Origin: Nocardioides zeae
GTDB lineage: Bacteria > Actinomycetota > Actinomycetes > Propionibacteriales > Nocardioidaceae
Direction of reading: 5' to 3'
DNA length: 64,000 nt
Assembly: GCF_030818655.1 (NCBI RefSeq)
Contig: NZ_JAUTAN010000001.1
Location: 3,472,001-3,536,000, forward strand
Shown here: positions 49,215-56,600 of the stretch, in pieces
Position numbering within the stretch: the stretch's first letter is position 1
Layout of the letters: each line of letters starts with the position of its first letter
Made by a program: the position numbers and the translations under genes
Notes under the pieces: model-generated
Databases searched by the model: none
Told to the model about the DNA's origin: nothing
What the model saw: the letters and a program-made list of their open reading frames with translations, nothing else

Positions 49215-50780
49215 TCAGCGCTCGATGGAGGTGTTCGCCAGCGTGTAGCCGCTGAAGAACGTGTGGAAGCCGGGCAGGTTGGTGAAGCCCTCGACGTCGT
49301 CGCTGTAGGCCCAGGCCTGGTCGCGGGTGTCGATCGAGGCGAACGGGACGTCGGTCGCGACGAGGTCGAACGCCTCCTCGTACGCCGCGGCGCGGGTCTC
49401 GTCGTCCGTCGCCCGCAGGCCGTCGGTCAGGGCCGCGGCGATCTCCTCGTTCGCGTAGCCGAAGCTGCGGTTGAAGTTGTCGGGGCCCTGGACGAAGGAC
49501 AGCAGGTAGATCGGGTTGGTGACGATGCCGACGTCGCCGGACACGGCGAGGTCGTAGTCGCCGGCCGCGCCCTTCTCGAGGCGGCCCGACCAGTCGGGGG
49601 CGTCGAGGGTGACGTCGATGCCGACCGCCTGCAGGTCCTGCTGCACCGAGAGCGCGGTGTCCTGGAGGAAGGTGTACTGCGACGTCGCGAGCAGCGTCGC
49701 GGAGAAGCCGTCGGGGTAGCCGGCCTCGGCCAGCAGCTCCTTCGCGCGGTCGGGGTCGTAGCTCCACAGCTCGTCGCCGAGGCCCTCGAGGGCGGGGTCG
49801 TCGGAGGTGACGACGCCCTCGAGCGGCTCGCCGTGGCTCTGGAAGGCGGCGGTCAGCGCGTTGTCGCGGTTGATCGCGTAGGCCACGGCCTCGCGCACCA
49901 GCGGGTCGGCGAAGGGGCCGTCGGTGGCGTTGAACTGCACGTACTGGAACGGGCCCGGCTGCGCGGCGAGCTCGACGCCGTCGGTGCTGCCGACGCGGTC
50001 GAAGTTCTCCCAGGTGACGTAGTCGATCATGTCGACGTCGCCGCTCACGAGCGCGTTCGCCCGGGCGTCGCCGTCGGGGTAGTAGGCCACGTCGATCTCG
50101 TCGAGCGCGACGTCGGCGGCGTCGTAGAAGCCGTCGAACTTCGCGAGCGTCATGCCGACGCCCTCGTTCTGCTCCTCGATCTCGAACGGGCCGGCGCCCA
50201 CGATGTTGGGCGTGTCGGCGTTGAGGCTCGCGTCGGGCACGATCGCGGCGGTCGGCACGGCCAGGAACTCGAGGAACGCGTTGTTCGGCGCCTCGAGCGT
50301 GACGGTGACCTGGGTGTCGCTGTCGGCGGTGATGGACGCGATGTCCTGGAGTCCCGCGATGAGGGTCGAGCCGTTGGCGGGGTCCGCGTAGTACTCCAGC
50401 GAGTTCTTCACGTTGGTCGCCGTCAGCGGCGAGCCGTCGGAGAACGTCAGGCCCTCGTGGAGCGTGAAGACGTACGTCGTCGGGTCCGGCGTCTCGACCG
50501 ACGCGGCGAGGCCGGGGACGAGCTCGCCGTCCTCGTCGAGCGTCATGAGCCCGCGGTGGATGAGCGTCAGGACGAAGTTGGTGGCGGAGCCCTGCCAGAC
50601 GCCGGTCGTGAGGGTGACGGGCTCGGCGGACAGGCCGAAGCGGAGCGTGCCGGGGTCGTCGGAGCTGCCGGAGCCGCCGCCGCAGGCGGCGAGCGTCATC
50701 GAGGCGACGGCGGCCGCCGTGAGCGCTGCCGTGCGGGGACGGGCCGCGGCGCGGAGCCGGGACGTGAGGGAGGTGCGCAT
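49215..50780 (-). CDS. Family 5 solute-binding lipoprotein
   Basis: 521 residues with a lipobox L30-A-A-C33 followed by GGGSGSS. Mature SBP_bac_5 features: LRFGLSAEPVTLTTGVWQGS, TYVFTLHEGLTFSDGSPLTA, GAGPFEIEEQNEGVGMTL, and FADPLVREAVAYAINRDNAL. Such proteins bind peptides, opines, glutathione or nickel for ABC uptake. It is the first gene of the operon; the promoter region lies in 50781-50945. Ligand unknown, but the downstream amidase and aldolase suggest an amide-containing carbon compound. Confidence 0.9.
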   Translation of the reverse strand: MRTSLTSRLRAAARPRTAALTAAAVASMTLAACGGGSGSSDDPGTLRFGLSAEPVTLTTGVWQGSATNFVLTLIHRGLMTLDEDGELVPGLAASVETPDPTTYVFTLHEGLTFSDGSPLTATNVKNSLEYYADPANGSTLIAGLQDIASITADSDTQVTVTLEAPNNAFLEFLAVPTAAIVPDASLNADTPNIVGAGPFEIEEQNEGVGMTLAKFDGFYDAADVALDEIDVAYYPDGDARANALVSGDVDMIDYVTWENFDRVGSTDGVELAAQPGPFQYVQFNATDGPFADPLVREAVAYAINRDNALTAAFQSHGEPLEGVVTSDDPALEGLGDELWSYDPDRAKELLAEAGYPDGFSATLLATSQYTFLQDTALSVQQDLQAVGIDVTLDAPDWSGRLEKGAAGDYDLAVSGDVGIVTNPIYLLSFVQGPDNFNRSFGYANEEIAAALTDGLRATDDETRAAAYEEAFDLVATDVPFASIDTRDQAWAYSDDVEGFTNLPGFHTFFSGYTLANTSIER

Positions 50781-51147
50781 GGGGTCCTCTCGGGGGTGTG
50801 CAGATCGGCTCGGGGGGTGCCGACGTGAACCGCCTTCGAACCGAGCGTGAGGCGGAGGGGTCGAGAGGACTATGCGCGGCCCGCAACATATGCGTCCAAT
50901 AGATCTACTGCGGAGCAGAATAAGGATCCGCTTATGTAATGGTGCCGTCACAGACCCGCAACCGGGCGGTCACAGCGAGGAGCGGACGACGTCGGTCCGG
51001 TGTCGCGGTCGTTAACCCCGCAGGTCAGCGTTGTGAGGGGGCGTCTCGACGGCCCCTCGTCCCGACAGGTGGTGGCGCCGGTCACGCGCCCGCGACCGGC
51101 GTCACACCGCGGCGTGCCGGCGGGTCAGCTGGTGGACGCACGGAGCC
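50781..51147. other. Intergenic region between eutC and the uptake operon, with an AT-rich promoter zone
   Basis: No credible gene. The part 50885-50942 is strikingly AT-richer than its surroundings and contains the dyad ATAAGGATCCGCTTAT (50920-50935) and the palindrome TAGATCTA (50900-50907), possible LysR-type or other operator sites for the divergent-looking start of the transporter operon. The part 50946-51147 is ordinary GC-rich sequence with nothing I can name. Confidence 0.55.
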
Positions 51148-51909
51148 TCAGGAGAGCGCGACCGGTCCGTCCGCGGCCGCGTCGAGCGAGCGCGACGTGT
51201 CCTTGAGCCGCACGCCCGACTCCCCCAGCTCGCGCGCGCCGGCCACGAGGGCGTCGACGATGCGGGCGGCGTGGTCGTGGTCGAGCCCGTCGGGCGGGTG
51301 CACGTTGGAGATGCAGTTCCGCTCGGAGTCGCGGCGCCCGGGGCGCGGGTGGTGGGTCAGGTAGATGCCGAGGCTGCTCGGCACGGACAGGCCGGGCCGC
51401 TCGCCCACGAGCACCAGCAGCGTCTCGACGCCGAGGTGGGCGCCCACGTGGTCGCCGAGGGCGACGCGGGCGTTGGTGGCGACGACGAGCGGCGCCAGCG
51501 AGTAGCGCGGCGTCAGGCGCTCGACCAGCGCGGCGACCAGCGCGGGCGCGTGGTCGGTCAGCGCCTGGCCCGAGAGCCCGTCGGCGAGCACGATCCCGAT
51601 GTCGGCCCCGGTGTCCCGCGGGAGGTGGTCGAGCTCGCGGGGCTGACGTCCGAGGTCGGGGCGGCGCAGGTACTCGCCGCGGTCGCCGACCCGGCTGGCC
51701 ACCAGCAGCGGCGTACCGAGGCCACGGGACTCGAGGTCCGCCACCAGGGCGTCGATGTCGACGGGCACGTGCACGGCGTCGCGCGCCTGGGCGTGGGCCG
51801 CGCGGAAGGCGAGCACGTCGCCCAGCGCCATCGTGTCGCCGGCGCGGCCGAGGCCGATCCGCGACTGGGTGGTGCGCCGGAGGGCGGCCCAGAAGTCGTC
51901 GTCGCTCAT
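51148..51909 (-). CDS. eutC: Ethanolamine ammonia-lyase small subunit
   Basis: 253 residues. Typical EutC: FWAALRRTTQSRIGLGRAGD, VLAFRAAHAQARDAVHVPVD, adenosylcobalamin-site parts GADIGIVLADGLSGQAL and LVVATNARVALGDHVG, VLVGERPGLSVPSSLGIYLT, and the two conserved Cys/Asn of ERNCISNVHPPDGL. With EutB it converts ethanolamine to acetaldehyde and ammonia using adenosylcobalamin. It overlaps eutB by ATGA. Shorter N-terminus than the E. coli protein, which lacks the encapsulation extension needed for microcompartments; none is encoded here. Confidence 0.93.
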   Translation of the reverse strand: MSDDDFWAALRRTTQSRIGLGRAGDTMALGDVLAFRAAHAQARDAVHVPVDIDALVADLESRGLGTPLLVASRVGDRGEYLRRPDLGRQPRELDHLPRDTGADIGIVLADGLSGQALTDHAPALVAALVERLTPRYSLAPLVVATNARVALGDHVGAHLGVETLLVLVGERPGLSVPSSLGIYLTHHPRPGRRDSERNCISNVHPPDGLDHDHAARIVDALVAGARELGESGVRLKDTSRSLDAAADGPVALS

Positions 51910-53318
51910 GCGCCGGCTCCCAGCGTGCGGAGCACCGAGGTGCTCGGGTCGACGGGCAGCACCCGCCCGCTCTCCGACATGAGGCCGCAGCGGGTCAGCC
52001 ACTCCTCGAACTCCGGCGCGGGGCGCGTGCCGAACAGGTCGCGGGCGTAGAGGGCGTCGTGGAAGCCGAGGCTCTGGTAACCGAGCATCACGTCGTCGGC
52101 GCCCGGCACGCAGATGACGAAGCCGACGCGGGCCGCGGCGAGGAGCGTCAGCAGCACGTCCATGTCGTCCTGGTCGGCCTCGGTGTGGTTGGTGTAGCAG
52201 ACGTCGGCGCCCATCTGCAGGCCCAGCAGCTTGGCGCAGAAGTGGTCCTCGAGACCGGCGCGGACGACCTGCTTGCCGTCGTAGAGGTACTCGGGACCGA
52301 TGAACCCGACCACCGTGTTGATGAGGAACGGGTCGAGGTCGCGGGCCACGGCGTACGCCCGGGCCTCCAGCGTCTGCTGGTCGACGGGACGCCCCTCGGT
52401 GCCGAGGTGGGCGTCGGCGGAGAGCACGGAGCCCTGGCCGGTCTCGAGGTACATGACGTTGTCGCCGACGGTGCCGCGGCGTAGCGAGCGCGCGGCCTCG
52501 TTGGCCTCCCGGAGCAGCTCGAGCGTGACGCCGAAGCCCTCGTTGGCGCCCTGCGTGCCGGCGATGGACTGGAAGACGAGGTCGACCGGGGCGCCCGCCT
52601 CGATGAGCCCGATCGAGGTGGTGACGTGGGTGAGCACGCACGACTGGGTCGGGATCTCGTAGCGCTGCCGCACGTCGTCGAGGAGGTGCAGCAGGTCGCT
52701 GACCGCCTGTGGGGAGTCGGTCGCCGGGTTGATGCCGATGACCGCGTCGCCCGCGCCGAGCAGGAGCCCGTCGAGCGTGGCCGCCGTGATGCCGCGGGGG
52801 TCGTCGGTCGGGTGGTTGGGCTGCAGCCGGGTGGAGAGGCGTCCCGGGAGGCCGACGGTCGTGCGGAACGCCGTCGTCACCTGCACGGCGCGCGCGACGG
52901 TGACGAGGTCCTGGTTGCGCATCAGCTTGCTGACCGCGGCGACCATCTCGGGCGTCAGCGCCCAGCGGATGCCCGCCAGGCGCTCGGCGGCGTCGTCGCG
53001 GGTGACGGTGTCGAGGAGCCAGTCCCGCAGGCCGCCGACGGTGAGGTGGGAGATCTGCCGGTACGCCGCGGCGTCGTGCTGCTCGAGGACGAGGCGCGTG
53101 ACGTCGTCGGTCTCGGCGGGCACGAGCAGCTCGGTGAGGAAGAGGTCGAGCGGCACGTCGGCCAGCGCCCACTGCGCGGCGGCCCGCTCGGCGTCGGTCT
53201 CCGCCGCGCACCCGGCGAGCTCGTCGCCCGAGCGGCGCGGCGACGCCTTGGCCATGAGGTCGACGAGGTGGCCGAAGGTGTAGGTCGTCGGCCCGAGGGT
53301 CTGTCGGAACACGGTCAC
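51906..53318 (-). CDS. eutB: Ethanolamine ammonia-lyase large subunit
   Basis: 470 residues, the TIM-barrel catalytic subunit. Recognisable are the opening YTFGHLVDLMAKASPRRSGD, LRDWLLDTVTRDD, RLSTRLQPNHPTDDPRG, DAVIGINPATDSPQAV, PVDLVFQSIAGTQGANEGFG, MYLETGQGSVLSADAHLG and GADVCYTNHTEADQDDMDVL. GTG 53318 follows a TACGGT -10-like box by six bases, so expression may be leaderless. No eutA reactivase, permease or shell gene is nearby. Immediately upstream is the 31-bp repeat array. Confidence 0.93.
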   Translation of the reverse strand: MTVFRQTLGPTTYTFGHLVDLMAKASPRRSGDELAGCAAETDAERAAAQWALADVPLDLFLTELLVPAETDDVTRLVLEQHDAAAYRQISHLTVGGLRDWLLDTVTRDDAAERLAGIRWALTPEMVAAVSKLMRNQDLVTVARAVQVTTAFRTTVGLPGRLSTRLQPNHPTDDPRGITAATLDGLLLGAGDAVIGINPATDSPQAVSDLLHLLDDVRQRYEIPTQSCVLTHVTTSIGLIEAGAPVDLVFQSIAGTQGANEGFGVTLELLREANEAARSLRRGTVGDNVMYLETGQGSVLSADAHLGTEGRPVDQQTLEARAYAVARDLDPFLINTVVGFIGPEYLYDGKQVVRAGLEDHFCAKLLGLQMGADVCYTNHTEADQDDMDVLLTLLAAARVGFVICVPGADDVMLGYQSLGFHDALYARDLFGTRPAPEFEEWLTRCGLMSESGRVLPVDPSTSVLRTLGAGA

Positions 53319-53345
53319 CCTGCGACCGTAGGCCGGTCCTGTCAC

Positions 53346-53385
53346 CCGCGTGTTACACGCGGCAGTCCATGCGTGGATCCATGCA
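53346..53385. promoter_or_regulatory. Two short dyads upstream of eutB
   Basis: CCGCGTG-TTA-CACGCGG (53346-53362) is a perfect 7-bp inverted repeat, and TGCGTGGATCCATGCA (53370-53385) is symmetric at 14 of 16 positions. They lie just upstream of the predicted eutB -10 box, where a repressor or activator would bind. Confidence 0.45.
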
Positions 53386-53414
53386 CCATCGGACGGGGTG
53401 CTTATGGAGGCCGC

Positions 53415-53663
53415 GTCGAGTTGGGTCGGACGGCGCGGCGTGTGCGTCGAGTTGGGTCGGACGGCGCGGCGTGAGCGTCGAGTTGGGTCGGACGGCGCGG
53501 CGTGAGCGTCGAGTTGGGTTCTCCGGCGGCACGAGCGCGAACTGCGCGCCGCCGTACGACCCAACTCGATGGATCTGCCGCGCCGTACAACCCAGCTCGA
53601 CGGATCTGCCGCGCCGTACAACCCAACTCGACGGCTCTGCCGCGCAGTCCGACCCAACTCGAC
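53415..53663. repeat. Head-to-head array of eight 31-bp repeats
   Basis: The 12-mer GTCGAGTTGGGT starts at 53415, 53446, 53477 and 53508 on the plus strand. Its complement ends at matching sites starting 53559, 53590, 53621 and 53652. All steps are exactly 31 bp. The conserved unit is GTCGAGTTGGGT, three variable bases, ACGGCGCGGC, then six variable bases; plus-side units end GTGAGC, minus-side units AGATCC, so each half is homogeneous and distinct. There are no spacers. The array lies between the divergent eutB and HAD genes. Confidence 0.92.
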
Positions 53664-53681
53664 GCAGGTACGGTCGCCCGC

Positions 53682-54341
53682 GTGGACCACCAGCAGCCCC
53701 CGCACCATGCCGTGTTCGACTTCGACGGGGTGCTGGTGCGGCGCGACTCGACGGTCGAGCTGCTGCGCCGCCGCTTCCGGCGGCGGCCCTGGCTCCTGCC
53801 GCTCGCGCTCGGCCCGCTGACCGCGTACGCCGCGACCATCGCCACCCCGCCCCTCCAGGCGCCCGCGTCCCGGGTCGTCGTGCGGGCCGCCCTCGCCGGC
53901 ACGACCCGCGCCCGCGTCGAGGCCTCGGGGCGGGCGCTCGGCGCCGAGCTGGCCGGCGACGACCGCTGGCGCGTCGACGCGGCCGTCGAGGCCGTCCGCG
54001 CGCACCTCGCCGAGGGCGCCGTCACCGTCGTCTCGGCGGGCCTCGACATCACGGTCCGCGCCTATCTCGACGCCCTCGACCTCCACGACGTCGCCGTCGT
54101 CGCCTCCCGCCTCGACGGCCGGCTCGGCGGGGTGCAGCTCACGGACCACACGTACGGCGCGGCCAAGGTCGTGCGCGCCGCCGCGGCCGGGCTGCACCGC
54201 TGGGACGTGGCCTACACCGACGCCGCGTCCGACTTCCCGCTGCTCGCGCCCGCCCGACGCAGGGTGCTCGTCAACGCCCGGCCCTCGGTCGTCGCCGCCG
54301 CCCGCCTCCGCTGGCCCGACGTCGAGGTCGTCACCTGGTGA
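53682..54341 (+). CDS. HAD-superfamily hydrolase (HAD-IB-like)
   Basis: 219 residues. Motif I HAVFDFDGVLVRRDSTVEL with nucleophile Asp13 and acid Asp15, motif II Ser in VTVVSAGLDITVRAYL, Lys in YGAAKVVRAA, motif IV DVAYTDAASDFPLL. The cap is a short helical insertion after residue 25. The pattern is nearest to phosphoserine phosphatase-like HAD-IB enzymes; substrate unknown. GTG 53682 follows TACGGT (53669-53674) by seven bases. It is divergent from eutBC across the repeat array and convergent with the GntR gene. Confidence 0.75.
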   Translation: MDHQQPPHHAVFDFDGVLVRRDSTVELLRRRFRRRPWLLPLALGPLTAYAATIATPPLQAPASRVVVRAALAGTTRARVEASGRALGAELAGDDRWRVDAAVEAVRAHLAEGAVTVVSAGLDITVRAYLDALDLHDVAVVASRLDGRLGGVQLTDHTYGAAKVVRAAAAGLHRWDVAYTDAASDFPLLAPARRRVLVNARPSVVAAARLRWPDVEVVTW

Positions 54342-55068
54342 CGTCGGCCTCCACCTCGAACACGGCACGGTCCGAGCGGTAGACGTCGCGGGCGAACTCC
54401 ACGCAGCGCCCGTCCGCGTCGTACGCCGACCGCTCCAGCCGCGTCCCCGGCGTCGCGGCGACCGCATCGAGCAGCCGGCACGACTCGTCGTCGAGCACGA
54501 CGGAGGCCAGCGTGGCGCGCGCGGTGGTGACCACCACGCCGTACGTCGCGGCGAGCAGCTCCCACAGCGAGCCCGTCAGGTCCGCCTCGAGGAGGCCCGG
54601 CGTCAGCGCGACGGGGAAGACGGAGGTCTCGAGCGCGATGGCCTCGCCGTCGGCGCTGCGGCGGCGGCGCACGACGTGGACGGGCGCCCCGGGGACGAGG
54701 CCGAGCGCGGTGGCGGCGGCGGTGTCCGCCTCGCCCACCTCGGCCGACAGCACGACCGCCGTGGGGGTCCGGCCGCCGCGCTCGACCTCGCGGCTGAAGC
54801 TGCCGATGCGGAAGACGTGCCGCTGCTCGGCGACGAAGGTGCCGCGGGGGGTGCGACGGTAGACGTAGCCCTCGTTCGCGAGGACCGTGAGCGCGTGGCG
54901 GGCCGTCATCCGCGAGACCCCGTGGAGCTCGGACAGCTCGCGCTCCGAGGGCACCAGCGTGTGCGGCGCGAGCTCGTCCTCGACGATGCGTCGGCGCAGG
55001 TCAGCGGCTATCTCGGCGTACCGCGGCACGCCCCCGCGCGGGGTCGGGGAGGACGCGGTCGGGGGCAC
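54331..55068 (-). CDS. GntR/HutC family regulator with UTRA domain
   Basis: 245 residues. An N-terminal winged helix (RYAEIAADLRRRIVEDELAP, VPSERELSELHGVSRMTARH, GYVYRRTPRGTFVAE) and a C-terminal UTRA ligand domain (ADTAAATALGLVPGAPVHVV, EAIALETSVFPVAL, LERSAYDADGRCVEFARDVY). GTG 55068 is six bases after TACCTT (minus strand), so the leaderless start is favoured over GTG 55029. It is divergent from the glycerol-type operon and probably binds the palindrome in the gap. Confidence 0.87.
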   Translation of the reverse strand: MPPTASSPTPRGGVPRYAEIAADLRRRIVEDELAPHTLVPSERELSELHGVSRMTARHALTVLANEGYVYRRTPRGTFVAEQRHVFRIGSFSREVERGGRTPTAVVLSAEVGEADTAAATALGLVPGAPVHVVRRRRSADGEAIALETSVFPVALTPGLLEADLTGSLWELLAATYGVVVTTARATLASVVLDDESCRLLDAVAATPGTRLERSAYDADGRCVEFARDVYRSDRAVFEVEADVTR

Positions 55069-55110
55069 CGCCGCAAGGTAGCACTTGCGCCAGGCTTGGC
55101 CTAGGGCGCA

Positions 55111-55122
55111 TGGTATATACCA
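55111..55122. promoter_or_regulatory. Perfect 12-bp palindrome, likely GntR operator
   Basis: TGGTATATACCA lies between the GntR gene and the kinase operon, 27 bp before the kinase start. HutC-type GntR proteins recognise GGT-N4-ACC-like palindromes. The AT-rich centre may also form part of the operon promoter. Confidence 0.75.
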
Positions 55123-55148
55123 ACTACCGACCACCCGAGGAGCTGCCG

Positions 55149-56600
55149 ATGCACGTGCTGGCGATCGACCAGGGCACCTCCGGCACCAAGGCCGTCGTGG
55201 TCGCCCCCGACGGGACCGCGGTCGCCGCGGCCGAGGTCGCCCACGCGCCGCGCCACCTCGCGGAGCGGGGCGTCGAGCACGACCCGCTGGTCATCTGGCA
55301 GGCGGTCGTCGACACCGGCCGGCGGGCGCTCGCCGCGGCCGCCCTGCCCGACGGCGCCCTCGCCGCCGTGGCGCTGGCCAACCAGGGCGAGACCGTGCTC
55401 GCCTGGGACCGCGCGACCGGCACGCCCCTCTCCCCCGCGATCGTCTGGCAGGACCGCCGGGCCGCCGGCGTCACCGACGCGCTGCGGGCCCGGGGGGCGG
55501 CGGACGAGGTCGCGCGCCGTACCGGCCTCGTGCTCGATCCCTACTTCTCCGCCCCCAAGCTGCGCTGGCTACGCGACCACGTCACGCGCGACGGCGTCGT
55601 GACGACGCTCGACACCTGGCTGGTCCACCGGCTCTGCGGGGCGTTCGTCACCGACGTCTCGACCGCCGGTCGCTCGATGCTCACCACGCTGGACGACCCC
55701 ACCGGCTGGGACCCCGACCTGCTCGACCTCCTCGGGCTCGGCGACGAGGAGCTCCCCGCGATCGTCGCCAGCGACGACGTCGTCGGCACCACCGACGTCT
55801 TCGGCCCGCGCGTGCCCGTCACCGGCCTGGTCGTCGACCAGCAGGCGGCACTCCTCGCCCAGGGCTGCTGGGACGCGGGCACCGTCAAGTGCACCTTCGG
55901 CACCGGCGCCTTCCTGCTGGCGCAGACGGGGACGGACCCCGTCCTGTCGTCGAGCGGGCTCACCACGTCGCCGGCCTGGCGGCTGCGCGACGAGACGCGC
56001 TTCTGCGTCGACGGCCAGGTCTACACGGCGGCCTCGGCGGTCGACTGGCTCGCCGGTCTCGGCGTGCTCGCCGGCGCGAGCGAGGTCGACGCCGTGGCCG
56101 CCGACGACGCCGGCGGGGTGCAGTTCGTCCCCGCCCTCACCGGGCTCGCCGCCCCGTGGTGGCAGCCGGGCGCGACCGCGTCGCTCACCGGCCTGCGCCT
56201 CGGCACCGGCCGCGGCGAGGTGGTGCGCGCCGTCGTCGAGGGCGTCGCCGCCTCCGTCGCCCACCTGCTCGAGGCCGTCCGCCACGACGGCGCCCCCGTG
56301 GCGAGCCTGCGCGTCGACGGCGGCCTCACCCGCTCCCACGTGCTCGTGCAGGCGCTCGCCGACCGGGTGCAGGTGCCCGTCGAGGTCCACCCCTCCGCCC
56401 ACGCCACCCCGCTGGGGGCGGCGGTCGCGGCCCGGCTCGGTCTCGACGCCGCCCTCACGCCCGCCGAGGCGCTGCCCCGCGTCGTACCGAGCCGTGTCGT
56501 CCACCCCACCTGGTCCCCCGACCGGGCCGCGTCCGAGCAGCAGCGCTGGCACGACGCCGCCGCGCTCGTGGCCCGCACCGAACGAACGGAGCACCCGTGA
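55149..56600 (+). CDS. glpK: FGGY kinase, glycerol kinase-like
   Basis: 483 residues. Two actin-fold ATPase domains: MHVLAIDQGTSGTKAVVVAP, PLSPAIVWQDRRAAGVTDAL, YFSAPKLRWLRDHV and ATP-site KCTFGTGAFLLAQTG, GLAAPWWQPGATASLTGL, DGGLTRSHVLVQALADRV. The pattern VLDPYFSAPKLRW is glycerol kinase-like, though the usual WLDxRT is WQDRR, so another polyol is possible. It makes sn-glycerol 3-phosphate (or analogue) for the next two enzymes. ATG 55149 has GAGGAGCTG upstream; the gene overlaps the next by GTGA. Confidence 0.82.
   Translation: MHVLAIDQGTSGTKAVVVAPDGTAVAAAEVAHAPRHLAERGVEHDPLVIWQAVVDTGRRALAAAALPDGALAAVALANQGETVLAWDRATGTPLSPAIVWQDRRAAGVTDALRARGAADEVARRTGLVLDPYFSAPKLRWLRDHVTRDGVVTTLDTWLVHRLCGAFVTDVSTAGRSMLTTLDDPTGWDPDLLDLLGLGDEELPAIVASDDVVGTTDVFGPRVPVTGLVVDQQAALLAQGCWDAGTVKCTFGTGAFLLAQTGTDPVLSSSGLTTSPAWRLRDETRFCVDGQVYTAASAVDWLAGLGVLAGASEVDAVAADDAGGVQFVPALTGLAAPWWQPGATASLTGLRLGTGRGEVVRAVVEGVAASVAHLLEAVRHDGAPVASLRVDGGLTRSHVLVQALADRVQVPVEVHPSAHATPLGAAVAARLGLDAALTPAEALPRVVPSRVVHPTWSPDRAASEQQRWHDAAALVARTERTEHP

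Noticed and set aside
50939..51364. Plus-strand open frame in the eutC/transporter gap
   Set aside because: It runs into eutC antisense, is Arg/Ser/Pro-rich and has no ribosome site or family resemblance.
53415..53663. CRISPR array
   Set aside because: The 31-bp units are contiguous with no spacers, they invert half-way, and no cas gene is nearby.
53319..53681. Cobalamin riboswitch upstream of eutB
   Set aside because: No B12-box-like conserved sequence could be seen, and the predicted eutB message is leaderless, leaving no room for a riboswitch.
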